From the NCBI RefSeq assembly GCF_041146795.1, contig NC_135167.1, positions 6,606,454 through 6,670,453 of the forward strand: a stretch of DNA of 64,000 nucleotides, given 5' to 3'. The notes under the pieces were generated by a model. The model was given only the letters and a program-made list of their open reading frames with translations. It was not told the DNA's origin and made no database searches. Shown here piece after piece: positions 42,979 to 55,159 of this stretch; position 1 is the first letter of the stretch, and each line of letters opens with the position of its first letter. This stretch comes from Maylandia zebra (taxonomy: Eukaryota > Chordata > Actinopteri > Cichliformes > Cichlidae). A program made the translations under genes and the position numbers.

Positions 42979-43036
42979 CATGTGAATTTCCCATCTCTGG
43001 GACTAATAAAGGCTATCTTATCATATCCTGTCTTAT
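42979..43036 (+). mobile_element. Non-LTR retrotransposon tail-like fragment
   Basis: TGTGAATTTCCCATCTCTGG followed by GACTAATAAAGGCTATCTTA resembles the 3' tails of common fish LINEs/SINEs that end in short ATCTT-type repeats. No body is attached. Confidence 0.5.
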
Positions 43037-43375
43037 AGCTTTGTACCTCGCACAATCAGAAGAGTAGTTCAAATCCCTGGGTATAGCATCTTATTGATTT
43101 TTTGTGAGAGGTACAGTCACATCTTTCTCCCTTAGTGCTTTTAGGTACAAGATATACTTCTTACATCCAAAAGTTGGGAAAGCCCTGTGTTGTAGGAGCC
43201 AAAATATTATAATCAATTTAGAGCAAAAAATAGCTTAAATAATGTAGAATAGCTCAAAATAAAACACAGCAAAGCAAGATTGCACCGTAAGGTAAAAAGA
43301 AAAAGTGCAATAAAATAACACAGATTGCAAAAACCTGAATATAGTGCATCCATAAATTTTCTTTAATGCTGATCC

Positions 43376-43447
43376 TGTTCAGGATGAAGCCCATCCAGGT
43401 GTATATATACTGGCTATACCCCGGACAGCTCACCAGCTGTTCGGCTG
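43376..43447 (-). repeat. Fragment of dispersed teleost repeat
   Basis: GGCTATACCCCGGACAGCTC and ACCAGCTGTTCGG resemble the reverse complement of the 3' part of the repeat family found at 16809-16990. Strongly degenerate. Confidence 0.35.
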
Positions 43448-43835
43448 TTCTCCTCACAAAGGGTTATATTATCTACAACCACTGTTTGAATAGACCAAAA
43501 TATATCTGGTGGTCACAAAAATGTATTATATTGCCATCCTTAACGTACCTAGCTCAGACACAGTGTATCATGTTCAATCATTTCCATTGAGAACTGAAGC
43601 CAGCTACTTGTTTTCTTTTTCTTCAATGAAAAACCAAACATCATGAAGCATGTTTTACTCTAAATCAAATCACTGTCTGGCTGCAGGGATTTGACTGATG
43701 ACTTATTCATTCTGACATTTTTAAGCAGAAGAAATGAAAAGAGACTGGCAGGACACAGCAGCACAGAGACAGCTCTAAAAGGTTCTTCTATTATAACTCT
43801 AAAATAAAAAAGGAGTGAGTGCCAATGTCACTTAC

Positions 43836-43966
43836 CACGCTCCCCTCAGCTTTTGGCTCGCAATATTCCTCGGACAGTTCGGATGCTCTATCAGGACCAA
43901 TTCAATAGCATCTGAAGGAGCGCAATCCATCAGGCGAAATGTGGACTCAGCAGGGAGAACATCCAT
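43836..43966 (-). other. Orphan exon-like ORF with a strong splice donor
   Basis: On the minus strand an ATG at 43966, preceded by an in-frame stop, opens 43 codons (starting MDVLPAESTFRLMDC) that end precisely at TG|GTAAGTG, a near-consensus donor in phase 2. Local GC is higher than around it. I do not recognise the peptide and found no matching downstream exon. Joining to slco3a1 exon 2 would create a stop, so it is not an obvious alternative first coding exon. It may be chance. Confidence 0.2.
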
Positions 43967-44505
43967 TTCTCATGGAGTCACCCTGAGCACCCGGGGTGAT
44001 TTAAGATCAACCACAGTGCCTGCTGATGCGGTGCATGACCACTGAAGGCATTATTTCAGGACGCATCTTAATCACAAGGTCCGCTGAAAGAATGATTTTA
44101 TGCATTTATCCAGTGGCAAACAAACACGTCGCCTGAACAGAGATGTGTTCTCTTGATGCCCTTTGAAGAATCTGGCTTCACTCAGGTATTTTATTTTGGC
44201 ATTATATCTGTTACATATTTGCCCTTGCTGTTGTTTGGATTCTCAGCGAATATTGAATATTTTTGTAGAGTGGCTCTAAAGAAACATCTACTTGTATTTC
44301 AAGAGACCAAGAGAAAAAAAATCATTTTGAATCTGCACTTGTGTATTTTACTTGCTTTTTAAAGCTAAGAACATACCAAAATTAAAAATAAATAAATAAA
44401 ATATCACATTGGTGTTGAGCTAAAGCAGTATGAAAGCAATGAAACATTATAACTTACCTTTATAATACTTGATAAACCTTACATCAGGTTATCACATGAC
44501 TATAC

Positions 44506-44731
44506 CAGGGGTGGGCAACTCCAGGTCTCGAGGGCTGGTGTCCTGCAGGTTTTAGATCTCAACCTGGCCCAACACACCTGAATCAAATAATTAGTTCATT
44601 ACCAGGCGCCTGGAGAACTTCAAAACATGTTGAGGAGGTCATTTAGCCATTTAAATCAGCTGTGTTGGATCAAGGACACATCTAAAACCTGCAGGACACC
44701 AGCCCTCAAGGCCTGGAGTTGCCCACCAATG
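44506..44731. mobile_element. hAT-type MITE with 8-bp target-site duplication
   Basis: A 226-bp element flanked by GACTATAC on both sides (44498-44505 and 44732-44739). The ends are inverted: CAGGGGTGGGCAACTCCAGG at the left against the complement of a right end reading CCTGGAGTTGCCCACCAATG, with homology running about 45 bp inward. It has no coding capacity. The 8-bp duplication and CAG-type end place it with hAT elements. Confidence 0.85.
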
Positions 44732-44999
44732 GACTATACAATGCAGAACGATTTTTAAATAGCATCATAAATGTGATATAGTGACTCATAAATATCCTTA
44801 TAATGCATTATAAAAATGACCTCAGTGACCATGAAGTACCCTGACCTTTTCATTTCCACAGTGTGTTTGAATAACAGTTACCTTAGTGATCCACTGACTT
44901 TGTTTAAATTTTTGGTTTCTGACCAAGTGGCTGCCAAAGGTTCAGCTCTATTTTTTGTTTATAGCTAACGTTTGCATGGTAATACTCTGGAGAGATGAC

Positions 45000-47299
45000 T
45001 GCTCCATCGCACACTATGGAAGAGTAACATTCTCCATCACTACAAATAGGACTCATCACCCTACATCCGGAACTTCTGTGACCACTTCAGCCAGAGGGAG
45101 GAAGTGTAAATTGATCTACAGACTTTTCCCACAGTCTATAATGATTGAAGAGCTAAAATAACTAGTGGATTTCCTCACAGAGTTTGGTTACGATTTTAAA
45201 TTACATTTTCGTTACTGGCTTTTCATCAGTACTTTTGTGTCCAAAAGTAAACTACCACTACACATTTTACCCATTTCCGTACATGCTTGTAAAAAACCAC
45301 ACATTCACACACATTAGCAAATCGAAGAAGTTTGTCACAAGAAAGCAAAACTGGCTCCTGTCACTGTGTCTCTTGGTGGAAGTGGCTGCAAAGAGGAACA
45401 CACGTCTCTCAGCGCGACATCTGAATAACCAGCCCTCGTTTAGCTCCACAATGAAACAGGTGTTCAGATCCTATAGCCCAGTAGGGGTGTGATTTGAGTG
45501 GGTGGGAGAAAGTGGGGGGGCTTCATCTGCTGTTTGAAAATATGGGACAGTAAATGTCAGCTGTATAGATAATGGATACAAACTGTGAGCTATTCTCTTA
45601 ATAATAACACGAGTATTATTGACCATTATAGTTTTTCTTTGTTTTAAGGATCATGGATGAGCTTTGCTGTTGTAACACTTTTTTTTTGGCCCTTTTCCAC
45701 AGTGAGAGGAGCCGTTTGCATATTCGTCCCATCTGTTTTCGTCTTCCTGTGGTATCTCTCATCTCGGCTGCCTGCCTGCCAACCATTTCTGCCATGAAGT
45801 GGGGATGTTTCCGACAGGCTTTGCAATGCATATGGAGAGCCCTCTTCTAACATACAATATATAAGCCAAAAGCTGCCTCTAGCTCTGCTGAACAGCAATA
45901 TAATGCTCTTTACAGAAAATTATCTGTAAAACAACAGTTTTGTGCCATTACAGATATAGGTCAAAATAAAATGTCAAGCACAAGAGCTTTGTTTTTATTC
46001 TTAACACCATGCACTTTGTGGGATTACTCAGTGTTTGATGGCAAAATAGGCGAGTTAAATTGGATTTACTGTATTATTTACTTTTTTCTACTGCCTGATG
46101 TACTGAAATACCCAAAATGAAGCAGACCTTCTCTGTTATTAATTATTACAAAAAATTATATCAAATATCGAATTGCACGGTCTATCACTGCCGTCATATT
46201 TTAGTCTGTTGAGAAGTGTGTTCAATATAAAAGTCAGTGAGTTCAGATTTTATAGCGTTCTGTAGTGCCATCTAGAGGCCATTGCAGTTAATGTCAGTGG
46301 AAATTTGATCCAATTCTCTGACGTGATCAGTGCATGAAACCATGTCTTGTATGTGTATGCTATTGGACTAGAGTACTATAAGTTCTCAACACAACAGGAT
46401 AACAGCATAGATCCTACTATTAGGAATGTAACGTTCACTCAAAGACTAGGATTTCTATGTTATGATACTTTCTGCTTCTACTCCACAATATTTGTTATGC
46501 AAATATTGTAATTAGTACTCATTAAATTTATTTTAACACTTTAGCTACTTATTATTTTTCAGATAAATTGCATTATTATGGATTAAGTTACCCATCAGGT
46601 AAGTACTGTATATCATCAGTATATATGAACAACTGCAAAATGTATATGGTATACACATCAATCAAATAATATTCATGATGGCATCCAATTAAGTAGCATA
46701 ATGTATATCATTCTGAAAGCGTCATTCTGTGAGTATATTTACTTTAGGTACTTTGATTTTACAATTAGTACATGCACTATATTATATACAGATTTTTACA
46801 TAAGTAAAAAAAAAAATGTTTAAACAGTTTTTCCCCCACCTTGCAAAATGATAACACATCATGTTTAAAGTCCTGTGCAGCACCAGTTTTAACATAAATT
46901 TGTAATAGGACAACTTGAAATGCGCCTGTCTCCAGGCCAACTCAGGTTTGTGTCAAATGTTTGTCCAAATTCGCTGCAGGCAACTGCAAGTGACAAATAA
47001 AAGGGCTTCATCAAATGTTTGTGGAGTCCAGGTAACGTGATGGAGAACTTCATCACTTGTCTTAGTGATCCAGTACGATTACAGTAGCAACAATGAAGAA
47101 GAGACCCTCTTTATTTTAAACCATTAATCTGAGGTGCCATCCATCAGCTGGTTAATCTAATGAACTACTTCCTCAGTAAATAGTAATAGTAAATAGAAAT
47201 CCTGTAGGAAATATACATTCCTGTGCTAGAAAGCATTCATACTGGGGTTTTAACCTGTTTTAATTTTGTTTGTTTTCTTCTTAGCTGTGCGTATTTAAT
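45000..47299. other. AT-rich non-coding stretch
   Basis: No gene or named element recognised. Open frames below 110 codons show no family signature. Confidence 0.35.
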
Positions 47300-47400
47300 T
47301 TCGCAGACTTTTATACTACACACAACCCTTCAGGGATTTGTGTCTCCCCGTAGGATTAACGCAGGTCTTTTGTCTGTGTAAACCACTATACTATTTATTA
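47300..47400. repeat. Dispersed repeat, partial copy
   Basis: Blocks ACCCTTCAGGGATTTGTGTC, CCCCGTAGGATTAA and TGTAAACCACTATACTA align in order with the second half of the repeat at 33488-33660. Confidence 0.4.
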
Positions 47401-50400
47401 TAGAAAATAATCAATGTAAATAAAAACCCTTAAATAAATAGGTATGTCCAAATCTGTGATTATTCCTGAAAATGCCAGAAATTTACTCAAAACATGGTGC
47501 ACCAGTAAACCATCAAATGTAACCAAACTATAGTGCAAATGGCAAATTAAAGGTTGTAGTTAATAAAATTATCGATTGCTGCTTTGCTCAGGTCCTCAGT
47601 ACTGTGGATGCTTTTATACTGTCACTGCATGTAGAGAGAATGTAGAGAGAATAGAGCCATCAGTAATGCAGTAGTGCTGACACTGGTCCTTGTTTTGCTC
47701 GATGTGTATGTGTTTGTGGACCTAATGCCACTAGATGGCAGTAGTTCCTAACAAGCTGTCCGTGGATTCCCTGCTGAACCTGCCTTCAGCTGTTGCTTGT
47801 TGCCATTTGTATGCACTCCATACATTTTTCTCTCCTGTCTGTTGTTATCTGTCTCTGTAATGGCACGATGCCCCCACCGAGATCATTAAACTTTAATTTC
47901 GTTTTGTCATATCCTGGTCTAGAGATCACAGGAGGCCATAGCTTCTAAGGTAGATTTAGGACTGGGGGGAAGGAAATTATAAACTCATCCCTTTCATCCT
48001 TTAGCATATATTTTACTGGATTATATTGCAATACTATGGTTTATAGACATACTGTTTAGAATATCACCACAGGAAAGTTTACATCATTATTATAATGTGG
48101 CATCACTTAAGGGGCTCATATTCAAAACATCCCTGGATTGCCCTGTGGCTCTATCCTAACATTGCACTATTATGTATCTACTGCCTCGTAAAGGAGATAC
48201 TGAAATCATATTTTTTTATTTTAACAAAGTACCAAATATAACTAACAACTTTAAATATTAAGAGACATCAAAATACAAAATTGCAGAAAAATTGACATTT
48301 CTAAACATTAAAGACAAAGCAATAAAGAACCGGAAAAAATTAAAGACATGAAATATGAAGGAATTCAAAACCCCTGGAATACTAATCAAAATTATAGATC
48401 ATAAAATAAACAAAGGCAGAACCAAAAGAATACATGAACATAAAATAGCAAATATTTCTCCTATTGTTCCTATCCTAAATGACTAAACTTAATAATAATT
48501 ATTATTTAAAAAGATGCTTAATAATCCAATAATAATCCAAAACACAAAACTGAGAGTCCAGTCTGTCCTGAATAGCTCACATGTGTCAGGCGATTGATTT
48601 AATTGCTGTGGTGTAATTGGCAGCAGCTCTCCTCTCCCTAGTGATGGCAGATTTTACCAAACAAAATTACATCATGGCTCTTATAAAACATATTTAGCAA
48701 TCTTTTGAGGTGTCAGTGGGAGTTATGTTGTTATCTTGTTTCCAGCATTTTTCCTAAAACTTTGCTGTTGTGTCAATAAATGAAAGTGGCTTTCTTTCTT
48801 CCCATCCTTCAAAAAGAAGGAGATCAGGGATATTTCCCAAAATTCCAAATAAGTGCTTGAAGTTGTCTTAACTAAAAAAAGCCTCCTTGTTTCTTTTTTG
48901 TTTGGGGTTTTGTTTTTAGTTCAAGTGAGCAATCTCAAATATTATATGTGTATTTATCATATTTAAAAGAAGAAAACATTTTCTACTTTCTGAAATACTG
49001 CATTCATTTTGTTGTTGTCGTGCAGCAAAATACTCCACGTGAGTAATTGATCCGAATGTTTACATCAAGTGTTCGAGCAGACAAACACAATCCTCGTGGG
49101 AAATTGACCATGAGTGAAGCACTGAAGTCATACTGTGTCCCTTTTTTGTCTGGATTCAGGTGTGTGCTAAGACAGGATCTGGATAAACAAAAAAATCAAT
49201 CTGGTGCTAAGGAGAGACCTTTATCATGTTTATTGTTATTGGTTAATTAGACCTGACAAACAATAACACGAAAACCCTTACTGGAAATAAATCGATTTTC
49301 CCTTTTATTCTGCTTCAGGTCACCTCACATCTGGTGATGCACATTCACTTTATTGATAATATCAATAACATTGCCACTAAAGCTGAAAAATAAACATGCC
49401 TCTCTTAACCTGTTATTTTTAGTGTACTTACTGCTTATATTCAGTATAACAGTTTAACTGGTTTAAACATGGAAAGTCTAAACTGAAGCCACTGAACAAC
49501 ATCATCAGATAATATGGAAATGATTTCTTTATATGCACCAGCATGATCTCCAAATTCAAGCTGGGTTTTTTTTTCTGAGGTACTAAGATTTCTGCAAGTA
49601 TGCAAAAAACACACTGATTCAGCTAAGCTGCACTAAAGAATATTATATGTATATCCCTTCCTACACTTCTGTGATGCATCAGCATCTAAAGCACACTACC
49701 AGCCTTTGAATTTCTTTTGTGCATTCACAAGTAAATGCTAAGAAAAACTCACTAAAACTGTTCGGTGATTTCAGCCCACATTTTTAGTGGCTACCAGGAT
49801 ACAGACTGGTCACCAGTTAAGGAAAGTTGCTATATTTGCTATTGTTATTTTACACGTGGGTTTTGTACAAATGTTTACATTCTAGTACAATGTGTCAACT
49901 GACCAACCAGAGAGCACGTGATCAACACTGCTTGGAGTGTTTATTGTAACCAAATGGGTCAAAATATTTATTATTAAAGTGTTTAAAACATGCATTTAGC
50001 TTTGAGTTATGTAACTTGTAGCCAGTGGAAAATGGCGCTCAGACAAGTCCAGTTGTCAAGCGCCCATAGTGTATGCCATGCGTAATCTATGGCCTCAGCA
50101 TTCAATTTCATGGTGTGTTTTCTGGGCAGGATCATTAGGAATCATTAGACCAAATGAAAACAATATGATATTTATTTTGTACATTATGACACCCATTGGA
50201 TTCAAAAGGAGCGATAATGTTGGGTGCATTTAAAATAGAGGTCACATCGTAGTTAACAAGACACCATGAGGGTACAGCATTCCCCAGTTTCTCAGAGCAT
50301 CTAGTTTTAAAGCAGCAAAATGTTCACCTCAACATGTCAACAAAATGGTGAACTTAACAAATCAATATGTGACATCACAATGAGTATGTTTAGCTTTTAT

Positions 50401-51829
50401 GCACAGTCGTTTAACCAGGATCGCGCAATTTGGCATTAATGATATTGTCAAGTTTCTTATGTTATCTGTAGACAGAAGAGCTATGGAAAACATTTGTGTC
50501 ATTTACCACAGTCACATACAATATGTGATTTGGAAAATTCACAAAGTATAAACAACCGTAGGGATGTATGTGTTTAGTGAGTTAACATCATTCATCTGGA
50601 CCTCTGGTGGCTAAGGGGAAAGCTGGAAGGTTACCTCAGAAGGTGTCCACCAGGAGGTTATCAGCAGGATCATTTAAGTGTCAACCACTTCCAGAGTAGG
50701 TTAAGACAAACCTCGTAAAGGCTTGAGTTACTAAACAAGCCCCTATTGCTGATGTGCTGGGCAATGTAAAGAAACAGGTCAGATTAAAAGAGAAAAACAA
50801 CACTTTATCTGGTCCTTGTGTTGAGAGGAGGATGAAGTCCAGACAAGTTGTGGCCTTTCTGAGGTAAGATGAGCAGGAACATTAAAGGATAAAAGACACT
50901 TCAAGGAAATTCTCAAATTACCAAATAAAGAAGCCGAAGAAGAGCTGAAATAAAGTCATATACTGCTAAAATATTCATAATTAGTTTAATTATTTATATT
51001 TACTATAAAGAGAAAAAATACGCAAATGCGTTAAAATGCGGAACTGATGTTAATTATGGGGGATCTGAGTGTTTCCAGGTTAAATTTGCTGAAGCTTTCA
51101 AAGTACAGTCAACTTCCTGACAGCGTCGGCATATTTGAAAAGATCACTAATGTTTAGCACCTTGAAATGACAAAACTATTTACCAATGATCACAGCTCTC
51201 TGAATCTAGAAAATGTGGGCTGAGTGTCTAGTTTGCTCTTAATGACGCTCAGCTCTGACACAGAAATTGCATTAGGCTGTATGACAAAGTGGTTGAACAC
51301 CAGCTAGAATGCAGAGTCTTTAATGCATCAAATCTGCCATTAAATGAAACTAACCTTTAAAAAGAAATGAGACTTGAGTCCAAAATGTCATCTTCCCTTT
51401 TTGGATAAAAACACACTACATTTGCTGACATATCAAATGAGATTTTGCAGACTGTGATTTCAAAGTGGCTAATAGATAACTGAGGCTCATGTTTCTTTTC
51501 AGAGAGATTTCTGAGGGTCCATCTATTAAAGACTGAAAGTATTAAAGCGTCAGGCTCCGTGACATGGAATGTGGTTACCTTTTAGTTTGTTTTGGACAAA
51601 AATGCATGAGACTGAAGTAAATTTCAAACACCAGCTCATTGACATTTGTTCACATAAATTAAAACTGAAGCAAAATTCCAACACCAGATATTTACATATT
51701 GTAACTGTTCTTTTTTTCTGTATATTTGTCACACATGTTTCAGTTCAAATAATTTTTAATATCTAATATAACCTAAGTAAATAGAAAATGCAGTTTTTAA
51801 ATGATGATTTCATTTATTAAGGGAAAAAG
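47401..51829. other. AT-rich non-coding stretch, nothing recognised
   Basis: No exon, RNA gene or clear mobile element. A small direct repeat TGTAGAGAGAA occurs twice at 47630-47651. Confidence 0.35.
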
Positions 51830-52315
51830 CTATCCAAACCTGCTTCTATTAGTCTAGAAAGTGTTATAAAGCCATTTCTAAGACTTCTGGACTCCAACAA
51901 GTAATAGTGAGGAGTATTATACATAAATGAGATCATTTGTAACACAGGTGTATCTTGTTAGGACTGGCAGGAATAACAAAATTACCCCAAGAATGCACTG
52001 ACAACTCATCCACAAGGAGAAAGAAACCCAGGACAACAGCTAAAAAGCTCACTTAAGATCAGCAATCATGGTTAAACAATGAGAAATGGACTGGGCAAAA
52101 ATGGCATCCATGCGGGATTTCCAAGGAGAAACTGACTGCTGACCAAAAAGAACGGAAAGGCTCATCTCACATATGTGCTGCTGGTAGTGTGATGGTCTGG
52201 GGTTGCTATGCTGTGAACAAGTATAAGTTTTCTTTTCCATGCAGGTTGTATGGCCAGGCTGGTTTGTCTGTGGAGGCCTCAAGTTGTCTCAAGAACCTGG
52301 CTGATTGTTGTGTAA
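51830..52315 (+). mobile_element. Second Tc1-like transposon remnant, internally deleted
   Basis: Recognisable Tc1 stretches occur in order: a region near 51970-52030 that reads like the KITPRMH ... helix-turn-helix segment, GACTGGGCAAAAATGGCATC, CTGACTGCTGACCAAAAAGA, then a jump to GTGTGATGGTCTGGGGTTGC (the VMVWGC block). The jump removes several hundred bases of catalytic domain. It differs in sequence from the copy at 41640, so it comes from another Tc1 subfamily. Confidence 0.7.
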
Positions 52316-52352
52316 TATGGGAGCTGATATAAGCTCAGTGCAGCCTTCTGTG

Positions 52353-52680
52353 GCGATCGTGGCTCAAGAGTTGGGAGTTCGCCTTGTAATCGGAAGGTTG
52401 CCGGTTCGAGCCCCGGCTTGGACAGTCTCGGTCGTTGTGTCCTTGGGCAAGACACTTCACCCGTTGCCTACTGGTGGTGGTCAGAGGGCCCGGTGGCGCC
52501 AGTGTCCGGCAGCCTCGCCTCTGTCAGTGCGCCCCAGGGTGGCTGTGGCTACAATGTAGCTGCCATCACCAGTGTGTGAATGTGTGTGTGAATGGGTGGA
52601 TGACTGGATATGTAAAGCGCTTTGGGGTCCTTAGGGACTAGTAAAGCGCTATATAAATACAGGTCATTTACCATTTACCA
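52353..52680 (+). mobile_element. tRNA-derived SINE, full-length, with L2-like tail
   Basis: The head has an A-box-like GTGGCTCAAGAGTTGGG and a B box GGTTCGAGCCC at tRNA spacing (RNA polymerase III promoter). A central conserved body follows, then the tail AAGCGCTATATAAATACAGG ending in TTACCA repeats. TTCTGTG flanks it on both sides (52346-52352 and 52681-52687), a likely 7-bp target-site duplication. The tail resembles the L2 LINE ends at 56516 and 26725, which suggests L2 enzymes mobilised it. Confidence 0.85.
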
Positions 52681-52687
52681 TTCTGTG

Positions 52688-54159
52688 AAGGATAATCTTC
52701 ATAATAGGATGATCTCTCATCAAATATTTCCATAGTCAATATTTCTTAACTTTGTACTTATACACTTTTATATTAGTTGTAACTCCTGAAATATTATTTC
52801 CACCGTAGGAAAACTAACATCTGTCTTCATTTTTTGTTTGGTAAAGAATGGCAACTTAAGACATCAAGTGAAACTTCCACCGGCTCTTGGATCTTTTCTT
52901 GAGATATTTAAATCTTCAGTGGGGGTTGTCGGCAGGAGAAGCACAAAGAGCTTTTCTTAAGTCAAAATATGAGCAAGCCTTTTCATTTTCTCATGTTCTG
53001 CTAATGCAGCAAGTTGGCTGAGTAAAACAGTGTGATATCCAACAACCTTTGAGAATATATGCTGTTTTAAAAGGGGCATGGTCAGCAACCTCATGTCCTC
53101 CTTCTGTGTTATACTGATAATTGCAACAACAAAAAAACAGATCTTCAGGGCAGAAGAATAAACCCCATAAATAAATAATCACTTTATATGCCTCCCTGAA
53201 TATACTGCAAGATTTGCAGTTACTGCTTCTGTCTGACAATCTCATTGATCATGCTTCTGTGTTTGGTAAGCAAATACAAAGGCTTAACACTAGCTGTCAG
53301 ATTCTTCATTAAAGAGACAACAAATGTGAATAAATCAACAGTTTTAACAGAACTTCAACTGATGTAAAGAGAATAAAGTCATATTTCTGTGCTCGATTAC
53401 ATAAAATGATATTCAAGCAATGCATCCAGCTGTGTTGTTATATCAATGAGTCCTCTTTTGAACAGGATTCTTGTTAATCTATAATGTAAATATGTAATTG
53501 GTTTAAGCTCATGCAATCTTGTGAAAATATAGTGAATACAAAACACATGATAATTACATTTTAATGATTCACTTTAAGCTTTAAGCCATGTGTTATTGAA
53601 AGTAAACAGAAGGTCTCTTCATGGACAATCTTCACCTTATCTTTTCAACCTTCTTTGATGCCCGCAGGATTCAGAATCAATCAAACTTTCATGAACCTGG
53701 CAGCATTTCTCCTCCCTCATTCCTTGTATTCCTCCCCCTACCTTGTGCTTGTGTGTATGTATGAGTGTGCTTGCACATGTGTGTCAAGGCCAGGTGCTCT
53801 GTTCTCACTCCCAGTGCCAATCAACCTGTCACCTGATGTCCATTCACTCTTCAAACCTAGTTGGATATCTTCCCTGGCTTCTCCACTCCTCATCGGTTGC
53901 CTCTGATCTCCTTCGTGTCTTTTACAACTAAACTCAGGGAGCATCTCTCAGCCCCGATTGGCACCAGCCTGCCCTGCTCTTTAGTGCTGTGTAGCCATTC
54001 CCACCAAACTAGCCAGATAGTCGTGCTCCCTATCCTTTAATTCAGGCAAGAGTCCTGAATGTACTCATTTGTCCCTGTCTTAATCAGTATTACCTGAATT
54101 TATGTGTTGCTGTGACAACCAGGAAAGCAGATTTATATGAAGGTAAATCTTTTTTAAAG
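52688..54159. other. Non-coding stretch, nothing recognised
   Basis: No gene found. Pyrimidine-rich sequence near 53700-53960 gives overlapping open frames without family features. Confidence 0.35.
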
Positions 54160-54447
54160 CTAGACCCCCTAAGGGTCGCCATGGCAGAGCATCAGCTTCC
54201 ATCTCATTTGTCTTTCATTTCTCTTTTGCAGAGCATACATCCACCTCTCCAGGCTCTCTTCCACCTGCTCACTACTCTCAGTGCAGATCACAATGTCATC
54301 TGCTAACATTATAGTCCACAGAGAGTCCAGACCTCATCTGTCAGCCTGTCCATCACCACTGAGAACAAGGAAGGGCTCAGATCTAATTCTTGGTGTAATG
54401 TCCCCCCCACCTTGAACCTTTCTGTCAATCCTTCGACACACTTAACC
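54160..54447 (-). mobile_element. Non-LTR retrotransposon reverse-transcriptase fragment
   Basis: Conceptual minus-strand reading gives TERFKVG, LDLSPSLFSVVMDRLTDEV and, in a shifted frame, MLADDIVICTESSEQVEESL followed by ERWMYAL. This contains the ADD catalytic core of LINE reverse transcriptase. Frameshifts and stops show it is inactive. Clade not certain. Confidence 0.75.
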
Positions 54448-55016
54448 TGTCACGGCCCGTGGCTCGGCATCCAGGGAGCCGTTAGAGGCTGCGGTGGCCA
54501 CACCCTCGGGCTGGGCCGCCTCCAAACCACCTGCGTCTCATCTGAGGCAATCACCGGAGGACTACCTCAGCCAGCTCTGACGGCTTCTCCTCGCCAGTCC
54601 GTAAGTCTCCTCCCAGTGTGACCAGCATTTGGCGTGGAAGCCTGTGGCCTGCCTGCCTGACTGCCTGACTGCCTTCCTCCCTCCCTAGGATTCCCTTCAC
54701 GGGCACCTCTCCCCTCCAAGCTCCACGGTCCTGCTCTACCTGTAAGCCTCGGCAACTTATGAAGTCTAGCTGTTCGTTTCTTGACAACCTGCCTACTGTT
54801 AACTGTGTCTCCCCTTTCTGTTGCAGTTTCCCCACGGTCCCGATTACGGCGCTCCTGGGCTCCACGCTCCTCGTTTCCCCCCGTGGCATGAGCCACGTTT
54901 CCTTAGCTTTGTTAAAAGATTCCTCAGTTAAATAAAACTTGTACATAGTTCTGAGCTGCGGTGTGCTGAGTCTGCTTTTGGGGTCCTGTTACTTGAACAC
55001 TCCGTGTTCTGTGACA
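54448..55016 (+). mobile_element. Solo LTR of an LTR retrotransposon, 569 bp
   Basis: Starts TGTCACGGCCCG and ends TTCTGTGACA, so it has TG...CA termini with a short inverted repeat (TGTCAC/GTGACA). TAACC occurs immediately on both sides (54443-54447 and 55017-55021), a 5-bp target-site duplication. An AATAAA lies at about 54931, 85 bp from the 3' end, as expected of an R region. No internal coding region or second LTR is present. The form fits Ty3/gypsy-like elements; the family is not certain. Confidence 0.85.
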
Positions 55017-55062
55017 TAACCATTATGTGACTATCCTCATATGTTCTGCATCATTTTCAACC

Positions 55063-55065
<3 letters not shown>

Positions 55066-55155
<90 letters not shown>

Positions 55156-55159
55156 GTGT
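55066..55159. repeat. (TG)n microsatellite, about 45 units
   Basis: Nearly perfect TG run with one CG near the 3' end, directly beyond the LTR insertion. Alternating purine-pyrimidine of this length can adopt Z-DNA. Confidence 0.95.

Noticed and set aside
52353-52425. Functional tRNA gene
   Set aside because: Box A and B are present but the acceptor arms do not pair, and the sequence continues into a SINE body with target-site duplication.
54551-54946. Arg/Gly-rich 109-131 codon minus-strand frames
   Set aside because: They lie inside the GC-rich solo LTR and are not its gene products.
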